From an uncultured Lachnospiraceae bacterium (GTDB lineage: Bacteria; Bacillota; Clostridia; Lachnospirales; Lachnospiraceae): 64,000 bases of DNA. The notes below the pieces were generated by a model, which saw nothing but the letters and a program-made list of their open reading frames with translations, was not told the origin of the DNA and did no database searches. Position numbers and translations under genes: made by a program. The stretch spans positions 93,907 through 157,906 of the forward strand of contig CAJTOO010000002.1 of NCBI GenBank assembly GCA_910577735.1, in the 5' to 3' direction. This document shows, piece after piece, positions 1 to 7,149 of the stretch; position 1 is the stretch's first letter; each line of letters begins with the position of its first letter.

Positions 1-2
1 AG

Positions 3-626
3 CCGGGGGATGGCATCCTGACTCACTGTAATGCAGGGCAGCTTGCGACTTGTAAGTATGGCACTGCCACAGCGCCGATTTACTTAGGGCAGGAGAGAGG
101 GTACCAGTTCCGTGTCTTTGCGGATGAAACCAGGCCGCTTTTACAGGGGGCCAGACTGACTGCTTATGAGCTTTATGCTTCCGGGGTGGATGTGACGCTG
201 CTGTGTGATAATATGTCGGCCACAGTCATGCGTAACGGTTGGATCAACGCTGTGTTTGTAGGCTGTGACAGGGTGGCGGCCAATGGGGATACGGCCAATA
301 AGATCGGTACATCGGTGGTGGCAGCGGTAGCGAAACGATACCATGTGCCGGTTTATATTTGCGCGCCCACGTCCACTATCGACATGAATACGGCCACAGG
401 GGATGATATCGTCATCGAGCAGCGCCCGGCTCATGAGGTGACACAGATGTGGTATGAAAAGCCTATGGCGCCGGAAGGAGTCAAGGTCTTTAATCCTGCC
501 TTTGATGTGACGGATCATGACCTGATTGCGGGTATTGTGACGGAGTACGGTATTGCCAGGGCACCGTATACCGAATCACTTCAGGAGATTTTTGCGCGAA
601 AGGAAACAAGCGGGGGCTGGTTTTGA
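3..626 (+). CDS. mtnA: S-methyl-5-thioribose-1-phosphate isomerase, 3' part
   Basis: The gene is cut by the left edge; about 207 C-terminal residues remain, read in frame from base 3 to the TGA at 624-626. The enzyme converts methylthioribose-1-phosphate to methylthioribulose-1-phosphate in methionine salvage in the cytosol. Seen here are the ILTHCNAG segment carrying the family's catalytic Cys, the ADETRPLLQGARLTAYEL signature, and GCDRVAANGD with the conserved Asp, followed by NKIGT. The C-terminal VFNPAFDVT and GIVTEYG segments also fit the family (eIF2B-like fold). No other methionine salvage gene follows; the next gene is on the other strand. Identification is strong. The initiator and N-terminal domain lie outside the window. 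Confidence 0.95.
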   Translation, partial: PGDGILTHCNAGQLATCKYGTATAPIYLGQERGYQFRVFADETRPLLQGARLTAYELYASGVDVTLLCDNMSATVMRNGWINAVFVGCDRVAANGDTANKIGTSVVAAVAKRYHVPVYICAPTSTIDMNTATGDDIVIEQRPAHEVTQMWYEKPMAPEGVKVFNPAFDVTDHDLIAGIVTEYGIARAPYTESLQEIFARKETSGGWF

Positions 627-710
627 CAGAGCAGGAATGTGATGCGTTATAGGGGCATGCCCCTGTAAAAGCGATAGAAAGGGTAAGACTGTTTCTTAAA
701 AATGCACAAT

Positions 711-753
711 ACAATATATTGTTGTATAGAGTATGTGTATTACAATATATTGT
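711..753. repeat. Two copies of a 12-bp palindrome, ACAATATATTGT
   Basis: The 319-base gap between mtnA and the XRE gene has no ORF. It holds ACAATATATTGT at 711-722 and again at 742-753, 31 bp apart, about three helical turns. Outer bases GCACAATA (left) and TATTGTGC (right) are also inverted, so the whole block can fold back. Paired palindromes on one face of the helix suggest a regulator binding site or a stem structure after mtnA. The protein is unknown. Confidence 0.5.
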
Positions 754-891
754 GCTTTTTGTAGGTTAAAATTGAATAAAAACGATAAAACGAGCATAAA
801 AGGATGGGAAAATTCTACAGATTGTCCTGGAAATCCTGCTTGCATCTGTGTCTTTAGTGTGCTATAAATAAAATATGGATGCGCAGAAACA

Positions 892-929
892 CAAAAAAGT
901 ACGCGAAACGCTGTTAAAAGCTGCGTACT
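892..929 (-). terminator. Rho-independent terminator of the XRE gene
   Basis: Read on the minus strand, AGTACGC, an 18-base loop and GCGTACT are followed directly by a T run (the A run at 893-898 on the plus strand). It sits just after the stop of the minus-strand regulator that ends at 946. Confidence 0.65.
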
Positions 930-945
930 GTGATTTCAGCATGCA

Positions 946-1194
946 TTATCGGTTAAATAGGAATAACTTGTAGGGTTCCACGTCTAATGCATTGGCGATG
1001 GCAAAGAGAAGATCCAATGAAAGTGGACGGACAATATTGGGAGCCTCGATGGCACCAAGATGCTGGCGGCTGATATCTACCATTTCGGCAAGCTGTTCCT
1101 GTGTCAGATTTCTATGCTTTCTGTAATAGGCTATGTTATATCCCAGTTCCGTATATTCAAAAGAGTACGGGGATGTTGAAGTAGCTTGTTTCAT
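946..1194 (-). CDS. XRE-family HTH transcriptional regulator
   Basis: An 82-residue DNA-binding protein that is almost only a helix-turn-helix domain. Residues 17-76 hold the XRE/Cro-CI fold: LGYNIAYYRKHRNLTQEQLAEMVDISRQHL, then LDLLFAIANALDV. The start at 1194 is chosen because GGAGGA lies 9-10 bases upstream; the open frame runs on to 1497, but that extension has low-complexity content and no ribosome site. It is divergent from the DHH-TIR unit, with 137 bases between the starts, and an inverted repeat lies there, so it may repress itself and that unit. The family is clear; the target is inference. Confidence 0.85.
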   Translation of the reverse strand: MKQATSTSPYSFEYTELGYNIAYYRKHRNLTQEQLAEMVDISRQHLGAIEAPNIVRPLSLDLLFAIANALDVEPYKLFLFNR

Positions 1195-1262
1195 AATATT
1201 TTCCTCCAATAGTTTTATTGTAAGTATTAACGAAAAATAGTAAATAATGCGGAATGTGACAA

Positions 1263-1283
1263 TTGATATGATATAAATATCAA
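1263..1283. promoter_or_regulatory. Inverted repeat in the divergent xre / DHH promoter region
   Basis: TTGATAT and ATATCAA form perfect 7-bp arms around a 7-base AT-rich centre, between the divergent starts at 1194 and 1332. The block overlaps TATGATATAAAT, which resembles a -10 element. It is a candidate operator for the XRE protein. Confidence 0.45.
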
Positions 1284-1331
1284 CATATACATGAGAAATA
1301 TAAGGGGAGAGAGCAGAACGGGGATTGCAGC

Positions 1332-2873
1332 ATGAAACTAGCAGAATTAAACAGGTACAATCCGATAACGATTCAATGTCATGACAATCCGGATGCGGAT
1401 ACCTTGGCGTCCGGCTATGCACTGTATCGGTATTTTCAGGATATGGGCAGGGAAGTAAGGGTGATTTACAGCGGCAGGAATCGGATACAGAAGTCAAATC
1501 TTTTGTTGATGATGGATCATTTGCAGCTTCCGGTCACCTACATAAAAGACGTGTCAGCGCTTCTTGGGCAGGAACCGGAGGGAAAACTGCCAGGACTTCT
1601 GATCATGGTAGATTGTCAGTATGGTGCTGGCAATGTGACGAAACTGCCTGCTGAGGAAGTGGCGGTCATAGATCATCATCAGATTGAAGTTGCTCCTGTG
1701 GAAAAAAGTGAGATCAATCCTCATTTGGGAAGCTGTTCAACCTTGGTATGGCAGCTGCTGTGCCAGGCGGGATATGAAATCAAAGATCAGAATGTGGGTA
1801 CCGCTTTATATTATGGACTGTTTACGGATACGAACCAGTTCGCAGAGATATTTAACCCGCTGGATATGGATATGCGTGAGGCAGTTCCCTTTGATAAGAC
1901 ACAGATTACCTTGTTTCGCAACTCCAACCTCTCTCTGCAGGAGTTGGAAGTGGCCGGAGTTGCCATGATCAGACATATTTATAATGATGATTATAAATAT
2001 GCGATTATCAAATCCAAGCCCTGTGATCCGAACATCCTGGGTCTTATCAGCGATTTCCTGATTCAGGTGGCAGAGGTTTATTGCTGCGTGGTCTATAATG
2101 AAACAAAAGACGGGTATAAATTCTCTGTGCGCAGCTGTGTGAAGGAAGTGCAGGCCAATGAACTGGCAGCATTTCTGGCAGAGGGGGTAGGATCCGGCGG
2201 CGGCCATCGGGAGAAAGCAGGCGGTTTCATCAGTATGCCTCTGTATGAGGAAGCTTATCCGACGCTGCATTCGGAGGCCTTTTTCAGCGAACGGCTCAAT
2301 GATTACTTTGACCATTGTCAGGTAATCTATGCGAAGGAATATGAAATTGATCTTACGGATATGAGTCCTTTTGTGAAAAAGAATATTCCCCTTGGTTATG
2401 TGGAGGCTACACAGGTGCTGCCTCTGGGTACGCCGATCACCATTCGGACGCTGGAGGGTGATGTGGATATGGTGGTGGATGACAACCTTATCATTATGGT
2501 GGGCATCAAGGGAGAGGTGTATCCGAATCGTCGGGAACGTTTTGTAAAGTCTTATGAGTCAACCCAGAGATCATATCATGAGTGTGAGAATCATAAACAG
2601 TGTGAATTGCTGTATGAACCCACGATTCACAATCGGTCTACGGGGGAGGTCATGAAACTGATTGATCATGCTAAAATCTGTACCTCCACAGGTGTGACAC
2701 ATATTTATGCAAGGGAATTGACTGAGAGGGTCAAGGTGTTTACGGCCTGGGATGAAGAAAAGTATATGCTGGGTAAACCGGGGGATTATCTGGCAGTGCG
2801 GTGTGATGATAAACATGATATTTATGTTGTGGAACGGGATATTTTCTTTAAGACGTATGAAGAAAAGAAGTAA
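1332..2873 (+). CDS. DHH-family phosphoesterase (NrnA/GdpP-like core) with C-terminal extension
   Basis: A 513-residue cytosolic protein. The first 320 residues carry the DHH phosphoesterase signature: HDNPDAD at 17-23, VDCQYGAG near 93-100, the DHH motif at 114-116, and GLFTDTNQF. A DHHA1-like glycine-rich motif, GSGGGHREKAGGF, closes the domain. Family members are Mn-dependent enzymes that cut nanoRNA, pAp or cyclic dinucleotide products. The last 170 residues or so form an added region without a recognised motif, so substrate choice may be unusual. The start has only a weak GGGGA site eight bases upstream. The TIR gene begins 12 bases after its stop, so the two are probably cotranscribed. 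Family is certain; substrate is not. Confidence 0.85.
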   Translation: MKLAELNRYNPITIQCHDNPDADTLASGYALYRYFQDMGREVRVIYSGRNRIQKSNLLLMMDHLQLPVTYIKDVSALLGQEPEGKLPGLLIMVDCQYGAGNVTKLPAEEVAVIDHHQIEVAPVEKSEINPHLGSCSTLVWQLLCQAGYEIKDQNVGTALYYGLFTDTNQFAEIFNPLDMDMREAVPFDKTQITLFRNSNLSLQELEVAGVAMIRHIYNDDYKYAIIKSKPCDPNILGLISDFLIQVAEVYCCVVYNETKDGYKFSVRSCVKEVQANELAAFLAEGVGSGGGHREKAGGFISMPLYEEAYPTLHSEAFFSERLNDYFDHCQVIYAKEYEIDLTDMSPFVKKNIPLGYVEATQVLPLGTPITIRTLEGDVDMVVDDNLIIMVGIKGEVYPNRRERFVKSYESTQRSYHECENHKQCELLYEPTIHNRSTGEVMKLIDHAKICTSTGVTHIYARELTERVKVFTAWDEEKYMLGKPGDYLAVRCDDKHDIYVVERDIFFKTYEEKK

Positions 2874-2885
2874 AGAGGAAGGAAT

Positions 2886-5800
2886 ATGAGATTTCGCAAA
2901 GCGGAATCATGGGGGAGCAGGTTGATAAAAGGGACAGGCAATATTACAACAGAAAATTGGCAGTATGATGCTTTTATCAGTTACCGTCATATGGAGCCTG
3001 ACGGTTTTGTGGCGCAGACGCTGCATAGGTATCTGGAAAGTTTTAAACTTCCCGGATCTGTGGTGCGGCAGAAAGAGGAAGAACGAAGTCGGGGGCTGCA
3101 TGAAAATGCACAGCAGGATAGAGCTGGGATCAAGACCAGGATTCACCGCGTGTTTCGTGACAGGGAGGAGCTGCCACTTGTGAGCAATCTGGCAGATCCC
3201 ATCACAGAGGCGCTGGAACAGTCTGAGTTTCTGATTGTTATCTGTTCTCCCAGACTGAATGAGTCAATGTGGTGCCGTAAGGAGATAGAAACCTTTATCC
3301 GGATGCATGACAGGGAGCATGTGCTGGCAGTTCTGGTGGAGGGAGAGCCAGAAACTTCCTTTCCGGAAGAACTGCTCTATCGGGAGGAGGAAGTACGCCA
3401 GGATGACGGCAGCGTCATATATAAAAGGGTTCCCGTAGAACCTCTTGCGGCTGATGTACGTGGGGGTACACGCCGGCAAATACGCAGGAAAATAAAGAAT
3501 GAACTGCTTCGTTTGGCAGCGCCCATGTTTGCGTGTAATTATGATGATTTAAGGCAGCGGCATAAAGAACAGAAGATGCGCAAAACCATTTTGACATCAG
3601 TGTCGGTGAGTGCGATGTGCCTGTTGATCGGTCTGGTCAGTACAATTATGGCATGGAAGATACAGTATCAGAGCCGGCAGATCGAGGAAGGGGCACAGAT
3701 GATCTACGAGCAGTCCCAGATGATATCGGCACAGAACCAGGAGCTTCTCGATACCATCACAGTGGCCCAGGCCAGGGAGGCGCTTACCTTTTTGGAAGAA
3801 GGAGACCGCCTGCTGGGATTGGCTGAGGGTATGGTGGCCTTTGACAACTGGTGTCCGGATGATATACGTGCAGAGGGGGATACGGAAAAATGTCCGTCCC
3901 AGCTTACTTATGCCATGACGGAACTGCTGTACCTATATGAGAATGGGGAACAGATCAAACCTGACCGGGTTGTGGAAAATGCCAGCACGATTCGGTTTAT
4001 GAAGCTTTCCCCGGAGGGCAGCAGACTGATGGTCGTGGGGGATAGCGGGAATCTGGCGGTCTGGAAAAGCAAAGATGACAGCATGAAAGTGTTTGGCAGC
4101 CCAGAGGGCGTGAACCTGTCATGGGAGAGTCAGGTGGGGTTCCTCTCGGAGAAACAGATTTTATATCCGCAGGAAGATATGCTCTGTGTACAGGATCTGG
4201 AGACACAAGAGACCAGAACCTATGCCTGCAATGATTATCAGGGGGTTATCCCCATACCGGATGCGGCATCCTTTATCGTGGTGGAAGAGGAAGGGTGCTG
4301 CCTGGTCGGAGCAGACGGGGAAGAGTCTGTCAGAGTACCGTGGAATCAGCTGGAAGAAGGGCTGTATGCCAAACCTGGATTCGAGTCTGCACAGGTGGTT
4401 ACGGAAGATGGCAAAATTCTGGCGGCCCTGGAACTGAACGGCACGGAAAAGTCCGATGAGGGTCCGGCGGATACAGAAGGGGCTGAGGCAGCAGGAAGAG
4501 ATGTCAAACGGATTGCCGTACTGGAATATACCAGAGACGGCGTGAAGGGCGGTGATGGGGGAGAACCGGTGGTCACACTGTATCCCATGGAGTATGAATA
4601 CATAGGAAGCCTGTGTCTGGAGGATGGCCGTTACCGGCAGGGGGCAGAACTGCTTTATGTGACCAGCAATCGCAGTGAGAAAACGGATTCTTCAGTGACC
4701 ACAGCCGGGATGAGGGGGCGCCTGCAGGCATTTGACTTATCTGGTCAAAGTCAGCTTTGGTCTTATGATGTGGAAGGCGCCTGGCTTTATGAGGTGGACT
4801 TTACCCACAGTGAGGACAGCAGTTATCTCCTGTGTCAAAAGTACAGTGACGCTATGCTGTTTGACAGAAGGGATGGTTCGCTGATTGATACGTTTTCCTT
4901 TGGGTCTGAGGTTGTTAGGACTGGGTCTTACACGGGTACGGATGATTTTATGGCTTTTACCAGAGACGGTACCTGGCACTATCTGCATACGGGACGGATG
5001 GAAGATATGATAGGCAGAACCTTTTCTGATTGTACGTCCTCCAATGTGAAAGATTTTGCGATGGGAGACGGCTACTGCGTGACCTTGCCCTATGGCAGCA
5101 ATCGTGCTACAATCTATCGGACTGCACGCGGCGCGGGGCTGGAGAGCTTTCATGAAGGAGAGGGATATTACCGGGCAGCAAACCTTAGTACGGACGGGGC
5201 CTTGCTGGCGGCGGCCAGATATGATGATGGCAGCAATACCTGTGTGGAGCTGTTTGGTACAGCACAGAAGAAACTTCTGTGGACGTATAAAGACAAGGCT
5301 TATTATGAAAGCATGGCTTTTGGCGATTTTGACGGAGATGGGACAACGTCGCTTCTTGTGGTCACTAAGGATGCATATCATATGATTGATCTGGCGGATG
5401 GAAGTGTTGTGAGCACAGTGGACTTTGAGAATGATTTCCTGGAATATCTGGGTTTGGATGAGAAGAATGGTGTGCTTTATCTGAAAGATTATCATACGCT
5501 GTATGGATATGGGCTTGCAGATGGGGAGCTGCTTTACCAGGATGAGCTGCCAGATGGGATTACGGCGGTGTGCCATGAACAGCCTTTTTACGCGGTTGCT
5601 TCCAGTGAGACGGACAGTCTGCTCTTTTATCAGATGGGAGAAACAGAAGTCTTCATGGACCCTAAAAGTCAGGGGATAGGCGTGGAATATCTGGAAACCA
5701 TGTTCTTTGATGAGGATGACGATGATCTGTATCTGGTTTACAAAGATGGCCGGGTAGTCATTTACTTTGTGGACTGGGATGCCGATCAGGACGTTTACTT

Positions 5801-6149
5801 TTGCGGCGGTCATGGCAATTTCAAGGGACTTTCTGAGAAAATGGCACGCTATGAGAGGCCGGCGGATGCAGATTTTGGCTTCCTGTGCGGAACCAATGAC
5901 GCCTATCAGATAGATTTGCGGGAAGGACGGATGTATGATAAGCTTTCTCATATTCATGGCTATCTGGCATACGACCCGGGATCCGAGACCCTGTATCTGT
6001 ATAGCGGAAAGGGAATCTATACATCTCCACTATATTCGATGGCAGAGATTACGGACCTGGCCGGGGAGGTACTAAACAGCAGCCATCAATATTGGAATTA
6101 TCAGGAGTTCGTGCCATACTATCTGGAAGAGATAGGAGAGACAGACTGA
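2886..6149 (+). CDS. TIR domain - transmembrane - beta-propeller-like protein
   Basis: A 1087-residue protein. Residues 25-165 form a TIR domain: YDAFISYRHMEPDG, the RVFRDREELP loop, then SPRLNESMWCRKEIE, in which E133 of the WCxxE motif matches the catalytic Glu of NAD-cleaving TIR enzymes. One membrane segment follows at about 234-257, after a basic stretch, and a helical linker near 258-310. The remaining 750 residues are repeated beta-rich blades with WD/PQQ-like character and one FDGDGTT calcium-type loop, suggesting one or two beta-propellers, probably outside the membrane. AAGAGGAAGGA precedes the start. It follows the DHH gene by 12 bases. Such proteins recur in Lachnospiraceae; their role is not established. 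Signalling or defence by NAD hydrolysis is inference. Confidence 0.8.
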   Translation: MRFRKAESWGSRLIKGTGNITTENWQYDAFISYRHMEPDGFVAQTLHRYLESFKLPGSVVRQKEEERSRGLHENAQQDRAGIKTRIHRVFRDREELPLVSNLADPITEALEQSEFLIVICSPRLNESMWCRKEIETFIRMHDREHVLAVLVEGEPETSFPEELLYREEEVRQDDGSVIYKRVPVEPLAADVRGGTRRQIRRKIKNELLRLAAPMFACNYDDLRQRHKEQKMRKTILTSVSVSAMCLLIGLVSTIMAWKIQYQSRQIEEGAQMIYEQSQMISAQNQELLDTITVAQAREALTFLEEGDRLLGLAEGMVAFDNWCPDDIRAEGDTEKCPSQLTYAMTELLYLYENGEQIKPDRVVENASTIRFMKLSPEGSRLMVVGDSGNLAVWKSKDDSMKVFGSPEGVNLSWESQVGFLSEKQILYPQEDMLCVQDLETQETRTYACNDYQGVIPIPDAASFIVVEEEGCCLVGADGEESVRVPWNQLEEGLYAKPGFESAQVVTEDGKILAALELNGTEKSDEGPADTEGAEAAGRDVKRIAVLEYTRDGVKGGDGGEPVVTLYPMEYEYIGSLCLEDGRYRQGAELLYVTSNRSEKTDSSVTTAGMRGRLQAFDLSGQSQLWSYDVEGAWLYEVDFTHSEDSSYLLCQKYSDAMLFDRRDGSLIDTFSFGSEVVRTGSYTGTDDFMAFTRDGTWHYLHTGRMEDMIGRTFSDCTSSNVKDFAMGDGYCVTLPYGSNRATIYRTARGAGLESFHEGEGYYRAANLSTDGALLAAARYDDGSNTCVELFGTAQKKLLWTYKDKAYYESMAFGDFDGDGTTSLLVVTKDAYHMIDLADGSVVSTVDFENDFLEYLGLDEKNGVLYLKDYHTLYGYGLADGELLYQDELPDGITAVCHEQPFYAVASSETDSLLFYQMGETEVFMDPKSQGIGVEYLETMFFDEDDDDLYLVYKDGRVVIYFVDWDADQDVYFCGGHGNFKGLSEKMARYERPADADFGFLCGTNDAYQIDLREGRMYDKLSHIHGYLAYDPGSETLYLYSGKGIYTSPLYSMAEITDLAGEVLNSSHQYWNYQEFVPYYLEEIGETD

Positions 6150-6238
6150 TTGGGGAAAGATGTGCGGCAGTGCAATGAACTTCTAAAGCGCGGCAGCATA
6201 ATCATATAAAAATAAAAATGAAAAAGGAGACCTAGGAC

Positions 6239-6778
6239 ATGAGCAACAAATACGCAGGAACACAGACAGAAAAGAATCTGGAGGCAGCATTTGCCGGGGA
6301 ATCACAGGCGAGAAATAAATATACTTATTTCGCATCTGTGGCGAAGAAGGAGGGATTTGAGCAGATTTCGTCCATCTTTGCAAAGACAGCGGACAATGAG
6401 AAAGAACATGCCAAGATGTGGTTTAAAGAGTTAAATGGTATCGGTGATACCGCAGCGAATCTTGGAGCGGCGGCAGACGGCGAGAACTATGAGTGGACAG
6501 ATATGTACGAGGAATTTGCAAGGACTGCGGAGGCAGAGGGCTTTCCGGAACTGGCCTCTAAGTTCCGTATGGTGGGAGCCATCGAGAAGCATCATGAAGA
6601 GAGATACCGTGCGTTGTTACATAACGTGGAGACAAAGGCAGTGTTTGAGAAGAGTGAAGTGAAGGTATGGGAATGCCGTAACTGCGGACATATTGTGATA
6701 GGAATCAAGGCGCCGGAAGTATGCCCGGTCTGCAATCATCCGCAGGGCTACTTTGAAATCAGCGCCGATAACTATTAA
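6239..6778 (+). CDS. rbr: Rubrerythrin
   Basis: A 179-residue cytosolic non-haem di-iron peroxidase that reduces hydrogen peroxide in anaerobes. The N-terminal ferritin-like four-helix bundle contains ESQARNKYTYF near residue 20, EKEHAKMW, and EKHHEERY, which supply the iron ligands. The C-terminal rubredoxin-like domain has CRNCG and CPVCNHPQGYFE, the four Cys for an FeS4 centre. Length is usual for the family. AAAGGAGA lies nine or so bases before the start. It stands alone between the TIR gene and a small membrane protein. Confidence 0.96.
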   Translation: MSNKYAGTQTEKNLEAAFAGESQARNKYTYFASVAKKEGFEQISSIFAKTADNEKEHAKMWFKELNGIGDTAANLGAAADGENYEWTDMYEEFARTAEAEGFPELASKFRMVGAIEKHHEERYRALLHNVETKAVFEKSEVKVWECRNCGHIVIGIKAPEVCPVCNHPQGYFEISADNY

Positions 6779-6876
6779 GGATTCCATGCCGGGACTTGCA
6801 GATTTTTATAAAGTGTGTATAATGGTAAATAGAATTATACAGTTGGCAAAGCAGTTTGGCAGGGAGGAATGGAAGT

Positions 6877-6996
6877 ATGGGATTTACATTATTGGCAGGC
6901 GGTTTTTTAGTGGTTGTCATGATACCAGTGGTGATTTCGGTGGTTTCTGCTGTGGTTTCCGGAATTGCGGCTGCAGTGGAGGATGAGGAAGACTAA
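6877..6996 (+). CDS. 39-residue single-span membrane protein
   Basis: A short ORF with a good ribosome site (GGGAGGAATGGAAGT before the ATG at 6877). It starts MGFTLLAGGFLVVVMIPVV, continues as one long hydrophobic helix to about residue 33, and ends in the acidic tail EDEED. A terminator follows about 100 bases later. Composition and ribosome site argue for a real small membrane protein; no family is recognised. An overlapping 77-codon frame (6753-6986) is less likely to be real. Confidence 0.55.
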   Translation: MGFTLLAGGFLVVVMIPVVISVVSAVVSGIAAAVEDEED

Positions 6997-7092
6997 AGAA
7001 TAGAAAGAGGCTTTAACAGAAGGCAGCTTTATATCGTAAAGGAGCTTTTACTGCTGGGCAGTTAAGAGAGGTTCAGGGCAGGGTGGAATTTC

Positions 7093-7120
7093 ACAGGGTG
7101 GGATTTTACCCTGTTTTTTG
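7093..7120 (+). terminator. Rho-independent terminator
   Basis: ACAGGGT, an eight-base loop and ACCCTGT are followed by TTTTT. It ends the rubrerythrin / small-protein unit before glnS. Confidence 0.75.
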
Positions 7121-7149
7121 GAGTTTTTTCTTCCTATTTCCTTCTGCCT

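Noticed and set aside
4737..5957. 406-codon antisense ORF within the TIR gene
   Set aside because: Shadow of a strongly supported plus-strand gene; no ribosome site and no family features.
2886..6149. Thoeris-type defence system
   Set aside because: No ThsA-like SIR2/SLOG gene is adjacent; only a DHH enzyme and an XRE regulator are.
6753..6986. 77-codon ORF after rubrerythrin
   Set aside because: It overlaps the rbr end and has no ribosome site; the 39-codon frame at 6877 explains the region better.
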